Origin: Neobacillus sp. SuZ13
GTDB lineage: Bacteria > Bacillota > Bacilli > Bacillales > Cytobacillaceae
Length of the DNA: 64,000 nucleotides
Assembly: GCF_030123365.1 (NCBI RefSeq)
Contig: NZ_CP126107.1
Location: 3,368,001-3,432,000, forward strand
Direction of reading: 5' to 3'
The notes below the pieces were generated by a model that was not told where the DNA came from, did not search any database, and saw only the letters and a program-made list of their open reading frames with translations. Positions within the stretch are counted from its first letter, which is position 1; the number at the start of each line of letters is the position of its first letter. Positions 25,648-34,730 of this stretch are shown in pieces. Made by a program: the position numbers and the translations under genes.

Positions 25648-26322
25648 ATGTCAGAATCTGTTGAAATTATCATTCGAACGTTTACTTCATTTATTATATT
25701 ATGGATATTTGTATTGATTCTCGGTAAACAAACGATTTCCCACAAGACTTATCACCTCTATATAGCTTCCATAACCATGGGAACAATTGCAGGAAATCTA
25801 GCCTTTAATCTAGGTATTAAAATCCATTACTTTATTATCTCGTTCGTCCTAATGGGTATTGTTGTTTTTATTCTAAATATAGTGGCCTTACGAAATCCAC
25901 GCTTAAGAAAATGGATTGCTGGAGAACCTGCTACCTTAATACAAAATGGAGAAATTCTCGTAGAATCTATGGAACGAATGCGGTATTCTCTAGACTCTCT
26001 AAATCAGGCATTAAGAGGCAAAGATATTTTTAACATTGAAGAAGTAGAATGTGCCATTTTAGAGATAAACGGCTCACTATCTGTATTAAAAAAGCCCCAA
26101 TACCTAGCAACCACTAAGGAGGATTTAAAGCAATTTCTTCCGGTTGAATTGATCTATGATGGTAAAATCCTTTACAAAAACTTGTCACAAAACACCTACG
26201 ATGAGGAATGGATATTGGAAGAGCTTATGAGAAGAAACCTTAATATTGATAACATCTCATATGCTGTAGTAGGGACCAAAGGAAACTTGTTTATTGATTT
26301 GAAGGATAACCAAACGAAATAA
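25648..26322 (+). CDS. DUF421 membrane protein (YetF family)
   Basis: 224 residues from ATG 25648 (RBS GGGAG). Three N-terminal transmembrane helices (about 5-25, 35-55, 60-80) are followed by a cytosolic alpha/beta domain with the family motif GEPATLIQNGEILVESMERMR, and a second subdomain similar to the first. DUF421 proteins such as YetF and YdfS are widespread in sporeformers; their exact role is unknown. The gene is transcribed towards the ktr genes and shares a terminator with them. Confidence 0.85.
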   Translation: MSESVEIIIRTFTSFIILWIFVLILGKQTISHKTYHLYIASITMGTIAGNLAFNLGIKIHYFIISFVLMGIVVFILNIVALRNPRLRKWIAGEPATLIQNGEILVESMERMRYSLDSLNQALRGKDIFNIEEVECAILEINGSLSVLKKPQYLATTKEDLKQFLPVELIYDGKILYKNLSQNTYDEEWILEELMRRNLNIDNISYAVVGTKGNLFIDLKDNQTK

Positions 26323-26339
26323 TTACGGGCTAATAATAT

Positions 26340-26366
26340 AAAAGACATCCTTACATGGATGTCTTC
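26340..26366. terminator. Bidirectional terminator between DUF421 and ktrA
   Basis: Perfect AGACATCC/GGATGTCT stem with TTACAT loop between convergent genes. Confidence 0.7.
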
Positions 26367-26383
26367 TCGGTAAAATTAATCGG

Positions 26384-27040
26384 TTATTTAATATTCGCAA
26401 ACTTATTTAGATCATCACGATGTCCAATGACTACTAGCTTATCCCCATCTTGAATAAGATGTTCAGGAAAGGGTGAAATGATTAAATTTTCACTACTTAG
26501 AATGGCAATCACATTCACATTATATTGCGCTCGTAAATCCAGATCACGTAAACTTTTTCTGGTCATACTTTTGGGAACTATTATTTCTTCAATATTGTAT
26601 TCTTTTGACAGTTCGATATAGTTCAACACATTGGGGGTTAGGAGATGATGGGCAACACGTTCGCCCATATCTCTTTCAGGATGTACGACCCAATCTGCTC
26701 CTACTTTTGTTAATACTTGTCCATGGCGTTTATTCAGAGCTTTTGCAATCACCTGTTTTACGCCCATTTCTTTTAAAATTAATACAGTTAAAATACTTGC
26801 CTGCATATCATTACCGATAGCGACAATAACATAATCAAAATTACGGATTCCAACCGTTTTAAGTGATTCCTCTTCAGTTGAATCAAGGACTACTGCGTGC
26901 GTAACCAATAATTTTCCATCTTCTACTCTATCTTCATTTATATCAATTCCCAATACTTCCTGATCTGCTTCAATTAACTTGGATGCAATACTTGTACCAA
27001 ATCTCCCTAACCCAATGACAGCATAACTTTGCTTTGCCAT
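26384..27040 (-). CDS. ktrA: Potassium uptake regulatory subunit (KtrA/KtrC type)
   Basis: 218 residues. Rossmann-type RCK_N domain with GLGRFG (10-15) and the acidic D after strand 2, followed by an RCK_C domain (about 135-218). The subunit forms octameric rings that bind ATP/ADP and c-di-AMP and gate the KtrB channel. It lies 36 nt downstream of the ktrB-like gene, so order is B then A (B. subtilis ktrAB has A first; ktrC and ktrD are unlinked). A/C assignment is not possible by eye. Confidence 0.85.
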   Translation of the reverse strand: MAKQSYAVIGLGRFGTSIASKLIEADQEVLGIDINEDRVEDGKLLVTHAVVLDSTEEESLKTVGIRNFDYVIVAIGNDMQASILTVLILKEMGVKQVIAKALNKRHGQVLTKVGADWVVHPERDMGERVAHHLLTPNVLNYIELSKEYNIEEIIVPKSMTRKSLRDLDLRAQYNVNVIAILSSENLIISPFPEHLIQDGDKLVVIGHRDDLNKFANIK

Positions 27041-27076
27041 AGATACTCAACCACCCCAAGAATTTTTAATTAAACC

Positions 27077-28423
27077 CTAGCCAATTAACAATTTTTCTTC
27101 TGCATATCTAACCTTTGTATCTTTACGAGTATTTAAAAGTGCAAATGCCATCGTTAATGGTCCAAGCCTTCCGATAAACATCATGATGGAAATCAGGACT
27201 CTACCGAAGGGCGACAGGTCGGGTGTGAAATTCGCGGACAAACCTACTGTTCCAAAGGCAGAAATGGTTTCAAACAGCAGTTTGCTCATATCAGCTTTTT
27301 CGGTGAAGGTTAATAAGAAGAAAATGAGGAAGATAAAAAACATTCCTGCCACAACGATCGATAATGCTTTATTGACAAGTTCCCACGAGAGTCTTCGTTT
27401 AAAAATATTCACATCATCCCGATTGGTAACCACTGCCCAAAAAGCTAAAATAATAATGGCAAAGGTTGTTACTTTAATTCCCCCACCAGTGGATCCTGAG
27501 GACGCACCAATAAACATCAATGCCATCATGAAAACTAGGGATGATAGATTCATGGCTCCAATATCAATCGTATTAAAACCTGCAGTCCGTGTGACGACGC
27601 CTTGAAAATAGGATGCCCAAAGCTTATCATCATATGGCAGATTCCCAATTGTTGCAGAATTTTTATATTCTGATAATAATATGATTAATGTCCCTATGAT
27701 GTTAAGTATTAGTGTCATAAGGAGGGCAACCTTCGAATGGAGAGATAGTTTGCGAAAGGATCTTTTATGAAAGAGATCAAGAATCACCGTAAAACCAATT
27801 CCACCCGTGATGAATAGAAAGGTAATCATGATATTAACTGTCGGATCACCTACCCATTTACTTAGGTTGTCAGATTCAAGACCAAACCCAGCATTATTAA
27901 ATGCTGAAATTGAATGGAATATACCATAGTAAATGGCTTTGCGGAGTGGCATGTCAAAGGACCAACGAATTGCTAAAGTGACTGCACCAATTAGTTCCAC
28001 CATAAAGGTAATAAAGATGATCCTTTTTACTAGGTTGACTACTCCTGATATAGAAAATACATTTAATGAATCCTGAAGTAATAAGCGTTCTTTTAGTCCA
28101 ATCTTTTTGCCTAAGATAATAAATAACAAGATACCTGTGGTCATAAATCCCCAACCGCCAATTTGAATCAAACAGAGAAGAACGATTTCACCAAATAAAG
28201 TAAAGGTCGTCCCCGTATCTACTACGGCCAGCCCTGTAACACAGACAGCTGAGGTCGCCTCAAATAAAGCATCAATGAAACTAAGTCCACGGCCCTCTTC
28301 ATAGGTTGCTATTGGTAACATAAAAAGAAAAGTCCCCAATAAAATTAGACCTCCGAAACCTATCACAAGGATTTGAGCAGGATGCAAACGAACTAAATTC
28401 CCTTTTCTTTTTATCAATTTCAC
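27077..28423 (-). CDS. ktrB: Potassium transporter membrane subunit (KtrB/KtrD type)
   Basis: 448 residues with four M1-P-M2 repeats. The selectivity-filter loops are recognisable, for example SAVCVTGL (about 67), NAGFG (about 176), RTAGFN (about 281) and TVGLSANF (about 392). It takes up K+ with Na+ dependence. Start TTG/GTG region is clean; RBS is weak. It is first of a two-gene operon with the RCK subunit. It lies next to a CPA1 antiporter gene, so ion homeostasis genes cluster here. No ydaO-type c-di-AMP riboswitch is seen. Confidence 0.88.
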   Translation of the reverse strand: MKLIKRKGNLVRLHPAQILVIGFGGLILLGTFLFMLPIATYEEGRGLSFIDALFEATSAVCVTGLAVVDTGTTFTLFGEIVLLCLIQIGGWGFMTTGILLFIILGKKIGLKERLLLQDSLNVFSISGVVNLVKRIIFITFMVELIGAVTLAIRWSFDMPLRKAIYYGIFHSISAFNNAGFGLESDNLSKWVGDPTVNIMITFLFITGGIGFTVILDLFHKRSFRKLSLHSKVALLMTLILNIIGTLIILLSEYKNSATIGNLPYDDKLWASYFQGVVTRTAGFNTIDIGAMNLSSLVFMMALMFIGASSGSTGGGIKVTTFAIIILAFWAVVTNRDDVNIFKRRLSWELVNKALSIVVAGMFFIFLIFFLLTFTEKADMSKLLFETISAFGTVGLSANFTPDLSPFGRVLISIMMFIGRLGPLTMAFALLNTRKDTKVRYAEEKLLIG

Positions 28424-28520
28424 AATATTGACTCTCCCTTTTAGAAAAAAATGAACCAGACAATTGAACTTGTTTTTATGTTTACCCTAGAGACTAAGAT
28501 TATGAATCCACCTATAAAAT

Positions 28521-30098
28521 TTAATGGGTATCCTCTAATTTTACGATCATGTCAGTAATATGATTGAGTTCGTGCTCTGCAACCACATTGGAGATCATAT
28601 CTTCTTTAATCAATTTTCCAATCGCTTCGTATTGTGCATATAAGGCATGTTTTTGTAAAATCGATTGCTGTTTTGCTTTTAGACTCGGATACTTCACAAA
28701 AAGTTGCTCTGTTTTGCTCTTTAATTCAGATAGTTCTCGTTCGTATTCTGTAATCAATTCTTGTGCTGCTGTTTCGGTAATGAACAATTTTTTTCTAACA
28801 ATATGTATTTCGTTTATCGCTGTTTCTAATCTGTGTCCTTTTGCAATCAGTTCTTCATATTCCTTAAACCCCTCTTCTTTTTTATTAAGCCCTAAAACGG
28901 ATAATAGCGATTTGATAGAAAGTCCTTGAAATACTAATGAGAACAATACCACACTAAATGCAATGATTAAGATTTCTCCTCTGCCAGTAAAATCATGAGG
29001 AAGACTTAAAACAAGTGCAATAGATAATGAACCTTTTAGACCTCCCCAATTGATTACGTGTTTCCAAGGAGTAGGAAAGTTTTTGGTAAATATAAGACTT
29101 GTATAGACTGCAATGCTTCTGGCAATAAGCACAACCAAAATGGCAAGAAAAACCAAACCCCATTTGTCCGCTAAGTTAATCTTGGTTATTTCCAATCCAA
29201 CCATGAGGAAAACGATTGAATTGGCCAGCAGTGCAGTAACCTCCCAAAAATTATTAATGTTCAGCTTCGTCGTGGGGCTCATTCCAACCTTTGCTCCATA
29301 ATTCCCAAAAATCAGTGCAGCCACAACAACCGCGATGACTCCTGAAGCATGAAAAGCTTCAGCCAGTAGGAACGAACCATAAAACAGAATCACACTAAAG
29401 ATGATTTCCAATGGGTAATCGTCAAAGTAACTGGTTAATTTAGAAAACCCATAGCCAAGGGCACCGCCAATAATGAGACCAAGTGAAATAACCTTAATAA
29501 ACTCCCATAATCCATATCCGACACCAACTACACCCAGGTCAATGTACGTTAGTAAATAAAAAGCGGAGATTTTAAAAAGAACAACCGCCAGTCCATCATT
29601 AAATAAACTTTCGCCTTCAATAACTATAGCAAGCCGTTTGTTCACTCCGACACTTTTAAAAATGGAAATAACGCTGACAGGGTCCGTGGCACTCATTAAA
29701 GCAGCAAACACAAACGCGGTAGGAATCGAAAAACCTAAAAGCCAGATAGTAGAAAAACCAACAATGAGAAAGGATAAAAGCGTAGCTCCAAACGCAAGAG
29801 CTAATATGGGTCCTTTATTTTCTTTTAAATGGGAAAAAGGCAGTTTCAGTGCCGCTTCGCCTAATAAGGCCGGCAAAAAGAGAGTAATAATTACAAAGTT
29901 AAATACTTCTCCTTCTGTAATAAAATCCTTTAAGGGCTCGAAAGCAGGAATGTTTATTAGACCTATAATCGCCCCAACAATAACTAACGAAATTGGGTAA
30001 GGCTGTTTTAATTTTTTTGAGATGGCAGTAATACCAGCTGCAATCATCACTAACGTTAGTCCGAGTTCGAAAATATGGTGCATATCTAGTTTATCCAC
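28521..30098 (-). CDS. CPA1-family Na+(K+)/H+ antiporter (NhaP-like)
   Basis: 525 residues, GTG start (RBS GGGGG, 8 nt). About 12 transmembrane helices to residue 410, with the ion-binding SATDPVSV and EGESLFNDGLAVV motifs of CPA1 exchangers, then a hydrophilic C-terminal domain (about 415-525) of charged helices that may regulate activity. It exchanges Na+ or K+ for protons. It is transcribed in the direction of the ktr genes; 97 nt separate them, with no clear terminator. Confidence 0.88.
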   Translation of the reverse strand: MDKLDMHHIFELGLTLVMIAAGITAISKKLKQPYPISLVIVGAIIGLINIPAFEPLKDFITEGEVFNFVIITLFLPALLGEAALKLPFSHLKENKGPILALAFGATLLSFLIVGFSTIWLLGFSIPTAFVFAALMSATDPVSVISIFKSVGVNKRLAIVIEGESLFNDGLAVVLFKISAFYLLTYIDLGVVGVGYGLWEFIKVISLGLIIGGALGYGFSKLTSYFDDYPLEIIFSVILFYGSFLLAEAFHASGVIAVVVAALIFGNYGAKVGMSPTTKLNINNFWEVTALLANSIVFLMVGLEITKINLADKWGLVFLAILVVLIARSIAVYTSLIFTKNFPTPWKHVINWGGLKGSLSIALVLSLPHDFTGRGEILIIAFSVVLFSLVFQGLSIKSLLSVLGLNKKEEGFKEYEELIAKGHRLETAINEIHIVRKKLFITETAAQELITEYERELSELKSKTEQLFVKYPSLKAKQQSILQKHALYAQYEAIGKLIKEDMISNVVAEHELNHITDMIVKLEDTH

Positions 30099-30227
30099 TT
30101 TTTTTACCCCCTCATTTATTCATCATATCCATTATGTCTAACAATCATTAATATTTCGATTGTTTGAAAAAGACGGGATCATTTTCATCATATATTTTCG
30201 TCTTCGTTAACCCTGAAAAAGCGATAA

Positions 30228-30257
30228 AAGAAAAAGGAATTGCTTAGCAATTCCTTT
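30228..30257 (-). terminator. Terminator of the ABM-domain gene
   Basis: Perfect AAAGGAATTGC/GCAATTCCTTT stem, 3-nt loop, T-rich tail on the minus strand. Confidence 0.85.
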
Positions 30258-30289
30258 GTTTTCCCCAGCTTCTGTTATCTAATTAACTT

Positions 30290-30586
30290 CTATAAAACTG
30301 GGATATTCTCAAAATGTTCTACCGTTGGAAATGGATCATAGAAACGATGTAAAAGTTTTTTCCATTCTTGATACTCATTCGATTGCCTAAATCCAACGGT
30401 ATGGTCTTCTAATGTTTCCCACCTTACCAATAATAAATATTTCCCCTTAACCTCAAGACAACGCTGTAATTCGTGAGATATGTAACCTTTCATTGATGCA
30501 ATAATTTCTGAGGCCTGACGAAAGGCATCCTCATATTCCTCTTCCATCCCTGACCTAACCGTAAGCATAACTGCTTCCAATATCAT
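30290..30586 (-). CDS. Antibiotic biosynthesis monooxygenase (ABM)-domain protein
   Basis: 98 residues, a single dimeric alpha+beta-barrel ABM domain. Pattern: MILEAVMLTVRSGMEEEYEDAF start, the GYISHELQRC strand, LLLVRWETLEDH strand and C-terminal helix with FYDPFPTVEHF. Family members include quinol monooxygenases (YgiN), heme-degrading enzymes and unknowns; no heme-binding His/Asn pattern is obvious. RBS AGGAGG. The terminator lies close downstream, so it is monocistronic. Confidence 0.85.
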   Translation of the reverse strand: MILEAVMLTVRSGMEEEYEDAFRQASEIIASMKGYISHELQRCLEVKGKYLLLVRWETLEDHTVGFRQSNEYQEWKKLLHRFYDPFPTVEHFENIPVL

Positions 30587-30742
30587 ATAAGTCCCTCCTA
30601 TCTTAAATGTAAAAAGTAAATAAACTCAATTAATTCTATCATATAATTCCAAGGTTAATCGGACATAAAATTAGCTCACACCCAACTAGAGGTATGTGCA
30701 TACCATGCCTATATGTTTATTTCAATATAAGAGGTGTAGACT

Positions 30743-31393
30743 ATGGTATCGTATATGGATTATACATCCCCATCCACTCAATACACGTATGATGTTAATC
30801 AAAGCCCTCTCTTCATAAAAGACAATCAAAACTATATTAATGTATTAGGTGTTAAACAGTTAAATACCCTGGAAAATGTATCTCTCTTAGATATCTTTTT
30901 AAGTACAAATAATGTCGTTGAACCGCACTATCACCAAAATGCAGCCGAACTAGTTTACTGTATTTCTGGTTCAGCTACCGTATCTATTTTGAACCCTTTT
31001 ACGAAAAAGATAATGAATTACACGATTACACCAGGTCAGGTAGCTAATGTTCCACAAGGTTGGTGGCATTACGAAATTGCTTTAGTTGATAACACTCATC
31101 TTTTGGCGATTTTTGATGCACCAACTCCAGAAGTAATACTTGGGTCGGATATTTTAAAATTCACACCTGCCAATATCATGTCGCATACCTATTGTCTGGA
31201 TGAAAATCAATGGAACCAAGTAATTGCACCCGTCAAACCCTCCACCTATATTGGTCCATATAATGATTGTAACCAGGGAAGTGAAATATCACCCGATCGG
31301 TATGTAAGTCAACAGTATCAACAACCAACCCCTCAATATATACCACCATACTATCCAACACCCTATGTTCCGAACTTCCTCCGATATTGGTGA
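30743..31393 (+). CDS. Cupin-domain protein with a Pro/Tyr-rich tail
   Basis: 216 residues. Cupin motif 1 is PHYHQNAAELVYCISG (about 62-77), motif 2 PGQVANVPQGWWHY (about 97-110), keeping the His/His/Glu/His metal ligands. After residue about 185 the tail is low-complexity (QQPTPQYIPPYYPTPYVP), like tails of spore-coat or surface proteins. RBS AGAGGTG. Related Bacillus cupins include oxalate decarboxylase-like coat proteins, but this one has a single cupin domain. Role unknown; spore location is an inference from the tail. Confidence 0.75.
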   Translation: MVSYMDYTSPSTQYTYDVNQSPLFIKDNQNYINVLGVKQLNTLENVSLLDIFLSTNNVVEPHYHQNAAELVYCISGSATVSILNPFTKKIMNYTITPGQVANVPQGWWHYEIALVDNTHLLAIFDAPTPEVILGSDILKFTPANIMSHTYCLDENQWNQVIAPVKPSTYIGPYNDCNQGSEISPDRYVSQQYQQPTPQYIPPYYPTPYVPNFLRYW

Positions 31394-31749
31394 TAACTTG
31401 GTAAAGGGATTGCGTTAAAGCAATCCCCCTCAAGCCATATTTTTATGTTTTTTCTATTGCTTATCCTAAGAATGGAAACGATGAACCGCCAAATGCTTAA
31501 TGTACCAATCGCTGGATTTAATATGCTTTTGAAAAAAGCATATTAAATCCATGTAAGAAGTGATATTCACTAAAATTTCACTTTTTATTGGCTCTTCTTG
31601 TATTTTTCGTCACACCTTATCTTCTCTGCCGGATATACAATCTAACTGAAGACATCCGAGTAAAGGAGTGGAGCGCTCTCTAATGTTAAAAGTTTAATAG
31701 TGTAGTAATCATAAATATGAATCTTTACAAAAACTTAGGAGGTATTCTT
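31394..31749. other. Intergenic stretch with hairpins
   Basis: Contains a GC-rich inverted repeat right after the cupin gene (GGGATTGC/GCAATCCC) and the 17-bp hairpin at 31514-31550. No gene seen in 355 bases apart from shadow frames. Confidence 0.5.
31514..31550. repeat. Perfect 17-bp inverted repeat with 3-nt loop
   Basis: Arms 31514-31530 and 31534-31550 are fully complementary (GGATTTAATATGC... / ...GCATATTAAATCC) around GAA. No T run follows on either strand. Confidence 0.8.
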
Positions 31750-32058
31750 GTGTTTAATTTATTGATTTTCGGCTTAATTGCTATTACCTTGGTGTTGTTA
31801 AGTATCTTTGTTGATGGGCTGATGAGATTAAATAAGGAAGAGAAAGAAGCAGAAAAAAATACTGTACGCGACGGAATGCATGGATATTTATTTGGACTGG
31901 GCAAAGTGAAAATATTCAAAACCATTCATGATGCCGATGGCAATCTCAGATATTTGGTATATTTGCCACAGTACGAGTGGTTCAAAGCACCAACCTACAA
32001 ATGGTATGAAGTCTATGCGACTCATAACGGATTCCAGCACATCGAAGTAGAAAGATAG
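31750..32058 (+). CDS. Small membrane-anchored protein of unknown function
   Basis: 102 residues from GTG 31750, 7 nt after AGGAGG, a near-ideal ribosome binding site; a longer reading from 31717 is less likely. One N-terminal transmembrane helix (FNLLIFGLIAITLVLLSIFV), a charged linker (RLNKEEKEAEKNT), then a soluble domain with several Tyr/Trp (YLVYLPQYEWF, YKWYEVYATH). Family not recognised. It ends before a terminator shared with the thiolase gene. Confidence 0.6.
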   Translation: MFNLLIFGLIAITLVLLSIFVDGLMRLNKEEKEAEKNTVRDGMHGYLFGLGKVKIFKTIHDADGNLRYLVYLPQYEWFKAPTYKWYEVYATHNGFQHIEVER

Positions 32059-32073
32059 TCTGCATATATAGTA

Positions 32074-32103
32074 AAATGGCTTGGAGTAATCTCCAAGCCA
32101 TTT
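32074..32103. terminator. Bidirectional terminator between 31750-32058 and the thiolase gene
   Basis: Perfect AAATGGCTTGGAG/CTCCAAGCCATTT stem with TAAT loop between convergent genes. Confidence 0.9.
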
Positions 32104-32112
32104 CTATTCTTC

Positions 32113-33303
32113 TTACTTAATATTTTCGATGATTGTTGCTACGCCTTGTCCACCACCGACACATAATGTAGCTAAACCATATTGGTTTTCTCTTTTCTTC
32201 ATTTCATGAATTAAAGTCACTAAAATTCTTGCTCCACTTGCACCGATTGGGTGGCCTAGTGCAATGGCACCGCCGTTTACATTTAGTTTTTCTTTACTAA
32301 AATGAAGCTCGCGATCCACTGCAATCGATTGAGCAGCAAATGCCTCATTTGCTTCAATTAAGTCAATGTCTTCTAAGGATAAAGACGCTGAATTAAGCGC
32401 TTTTTTCACAGCTGGAACAGGACCGATTCCCATAATACTTGGATCTACCCCCGCTGAAGCATTCGCTTTAATTGTTACGAGAGGAGTAACTCCTAATTCC
32501 TCTGCCTTTTTACGGCTCATCACAACAAATGCTGCAGCACCGTCGTTAATGCCTGAAGCATTAGCAGCGGTAACAGATCCATCCTTTTTGAATGCAGGAC
32601 GAAGTTTGCCTAAACCATCTGCAGTTGTTCCAAAACGAGGGAACTCATCTTGGCTGAATAATGTCACTTGTCCTTTACGGCCAGGTACCTCAACAGGGAC
32701 AATTTCATCAGCAAAACGATTTGATTCAATCGCTGCTTGAGCCTTTTGCTGACTCCATGCAGCAAATTCATCCTGTTCTGCACGTGAGATTTCATATTTT
32801 TCCGCAAGGTTTTCAGCTGTGATTCCCATATGATAGTCATTTTCTGCACACCATAAACCGTCTTGAATCATGCTGTCTAACATTTTCTGATCGCCCATTT
32901 TGAATCCGTTGCGTCCGCCTTTTAACAAGTATGGAGCTTGACTCATGCTCTCCATTCCACCTGCTACAACAATTTCAGACTCCCCAGCAAGAATGGCTTG
33001 TGTTGCTAAGTGAACAGCTTTCAAGCCTGATCCACAGACCTTATTAATTGTCATAGCTGGTGACTCTTGAGGAACACCTGCAGCTAGAGAAGCTTGTCTT
33101 GCCGGATTTTGGCCCGATCCTGCTTGTAGAACGTTCCCCATAATAACTTCATCCACATCATTTGGAGAAATTCCAGCTTTTTCAATCGCTGCTTTAATTA
33201 CAGTTGTACCTAACTGAGTAGCTGATACCTTTTCTAAACTTCCTAAGAAACTACCAATTGCTGTTCTGACGGCACTTACGATGACAACTTCATTTGCTGA
33301 CAT
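32113..33303 (-). CDS. Acetyl-CoA C-acetyltransferase (biosynthetic thiolase)
   Basis: 396 residues from ATG 33303 (RBS GGAGG, 8 nt). Active-site Cys90 in [15 protein letters not shown], the HPIGASGAR loop (His about 351) and the CVGGGQG C-terminal Cys (about 381) are intact. It condenses two acetyl-CoA to acetoacetyl-CoA, the first step of PHB synthesis, and also serves fatty-acid and butanoate metabolism. In B. megaterium the PHA cluster has no thiolase, so its adjacency to phaRBC here suggests a dedicated PhaA role. A Spo0A-like box lies about 90 bp upstream. Confidence 0.92.
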   Translation of the reverse strand: MSANEVVIVSAVRTAIGSFLGSLEKVSATQLGTTVIKAAIEKAGISPNDVDEVIMGNVLQAGSGQNPARQASLAAGVPQESPAMTINKVCGSGLKAVHLATQAILAGESEIVVAGGMESMSQAPYLLKGGRNGFKMGDQKMLDSMIQDGLWCAENDYHMGITAENLAEKYEISRAEQDEFAAWSQQKAQAAIESNRFADEIVPVEVPGRKGQVTLFSQDEFPRFGTTADGLGKLRPAFKKDGSVTAANASGINDGAAAFVVMSRKKAEELGVTPLVTIKANASAGVDPSIMGIGPVPAVKKALNSASLSLEDIDLIEANEAFAAQSIAVDRELHFSKEKLNVNGGAIALGHPIGASGARILVTLIHEMKKRENQYGLATLCVGGGQGVATIIENIK

Positions 33304-33392
33304 TCTGATCTCCTCCAAAGCTAATTTATGTATTCGAATAATAATTCCTCACAAATTTTACTACATTTTGCCGTACTTTTTGTGACAAACTA

Positions 33393-33401
33393 TTCGACAA
33401 A
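33393..33401 (-). promoter_or_regulatory. Spo0A-box-like site upstream of the thiolase gene
   Basis: TTTGTCGAA on the minus strand, an exact match to the Spo0A consensus, about 90 nt before the thiolase start. Confidence 0.4.
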
Positions 33402-33585
33402 TTCAGAGTTATTATTCTATTAATTTCACCCTTCATTGTTCAGAAATCAATTAAACTTTTTTAAAAATGCAATGAATGGCAATGGATAATATCACATTCA
33501 ATAAAAAAAATGAAAAATATTAATGTAAGGGTATTCATGTTGAAATATATTATAAAATGACGGATTTTGTAGAAAAGTATTTCAT

Positions 33586-33623
33586 GTAATTATTTTTCAA
33601 TATTATTTATTGAAAATAATTAC
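33586..33623. repeat. AT-rich inverted repeat
   Basis: Arms GTAATTATTTTTCAATA and TATTGAAAATAATTAC pair with one bulged base around a 5-nt loop. Confidence 0.6.
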
Positions 33624-33625
33624 AA

Positions 33626-33654
33626 CAAAAAAGAGAGAGAATCGAGATTCCCTC
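33626..33654 (-). terminator. Terminator of the minus-strand SDR gene
   Basis: GAGGGAATC/GATTCTCTC stem followed by TTTTTT on the minus strand. Confidence 0.7.
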
Positions 33655-33675
33655 CCTTAATAATCGCTATCCTGC

Positions 33676-34410
33676 TTAAATCACTAAGCCTCCATCAACA
33701 CTTAAGATCGTCCCATTTATATAATTGGCTTTATCAGAAGCCAAAAATAAGTACGCTGCGGCAATATCTTCTGGTTTTCCCAGCTTCTTAAGCGGTGTCT
33801 TTTCCTTCATAATCTGAAGTACTTTATCCGGCACAGCAGCAGTCATGCCTGTTTCAATGAAACCTGGTGCGACTGCATTGACCCTGATCCCTTTTGGACC
33901 AAACTCTTTTGCCCAGCTTTTGGTCAGCCCAATCACGCCAGCTTTAGTTGCTGCATAGTTTGTTTGGCCAATATTTCCGTATAACCCAACAACGGAAGAG
34001 GCATTAAGAATAACACCCGACCCCTGTTTGAACATGATTGGGGCTACAGCTTTTGTACATTTAAAAACACCGGATAGGTTTACCGAAATGACTTTCTCCC
34101 AATCCGATTCCTGCATTTTTGTTAAAAATCCATCAAGTGTAATTCCGGCATTGTTAATTAATACATCAATGCGGCTATGCTTATCTACCGTTGAGCGAAC
34201 CATCTCTTCTATCTGGGTACTGTCAGTTACATCCACCTGAAAAAACTCTACTTTTTCATGATTCAATTCTTCTAAGGTCATTCTACCAGCGGATTCGTCA
34301 TAATCACATATTACAACACTTGCACCCTCTTGGAGGAATTGTTTAGCCGTTTCTTTTCCTATGCCCTGTGCTCCACCAGTTATTAACACAACCTTTTCAC
34401 TAAATACCAA
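33676..34410 (-). CDS. SDR-family 3-oxoacyl-(ACP/CoA) reductase (FabG-like)
   Basis: 244 residues from TTG 34410 (RBS AGGTGA, 5 nt). NAD(P) motif TGGAQGIG near residue 11, NNAG, catalytic Ser/Tyr/Lys with YAATK, and the C-terminal SVDGG. It reduces a 3-ketoacyl thioester. In this position, divergent from phaR-phaB-phaC, it may supply extra (R)-3-hydroxyacyl-CoA for PHA or act in fatty-acid synthesis. It is a second reductase beside phaB and is clearly different in sequence from it. Confidence 0.88.
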   Translation of the reverse strand: MVFSEKVVLITGGAQGIGKETAKQFLQEGASVVICDYDESAGRMTLEELNHEKVEFFQVDVTDSTQIEEMVRSTVDKHSRIDVLINNAGITLDGFLTKMQESDWEKVISVNLSGVFKCTKAVAPIMFKQGSGVILNASSVVGLYGNIGQTNYAATKAGVIGLTKSWAKEFGPKGIRVNAVAPGFIETGMTAAVPDKVLQIMKEKTPLKKLGKPEDIAAAYLFLASDKANYINGTILSVDGGLVI

Positions 34411-34613
34411 TAATATCACCTCATATTAAGCATTTTTGAACAAAACAGCTACACATGTTCATCATCCCTAGGCAAATTGGTAAAGTAATCAACAACACAC
34501 AATGATACCGGATACAAAATCCATTATTACCCTTTTAACCCATACTATGCTAGGTTCTCTGAATTTAGCACCTTTGTTAGTTTTATATTGTAATTTGCGG
34601 AAAAAGTGAGAAT

Positions 34614-34622
34614 TTTGTCAAA
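34614..34622 (+). promoter_or_regulatory. Spo0A-box-like site in phaR promoter region
   Basis: TTTGTCAAA matches the TTTGTCRAA consensus, about 110 nt before phaR. Confidence 0.3.
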
Positions 34623-34662
34623 AAATGATGAAATGTATTTTGTGAATTTTTAAACTTTCACC

Positions 34663-34691
34663 TTTAAATATTTCAAACAAGTTAGTATGAT
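34663..34691 (+). promoter_or_regulatory. Possible SigA promoter of phaR
   Basis: TTTAAA, 17-nt spacer, TATGAT; the -10 ends 39 nt before the phaR start. -35 is only a partial match. Confidence 0.4.
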
Positions 34692-34730
34692 GAATACGTC
34701 AACAAAAAGTAATCGAGGAGGAATAAAGAA

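Larger units (their letters stand above)
33304..33675. other. AT-rich intergenic stretch between SDR and thiolase genes
   Basis: Over 370 bases, very AT-rich. It holds a long imperfect hairpin (33586-33623, arms with one bulge), a Spo0A-like box (33393-33401) and the terminator of the SDR gene (33626-33654). Confidence 0.5.
34411..34730. other. Divergent promoter region of the PHA locus
   Basis: 320 bases. It holds a possible SigA promoter for phaR (TTTAAA-17-TATGAT, 34663-34691) and a TTTGTCAAA Spo0A-like site at 34614-34622. No gene. Confidence 0.45.

Noticed and set aside
28424..28520. c-di-AMP (ydaO) riboswitch upstream of ktrB
   Set aside because: The gap to the antiporter gene is only 97 nt and lacks the conserved pseudoknot elements.
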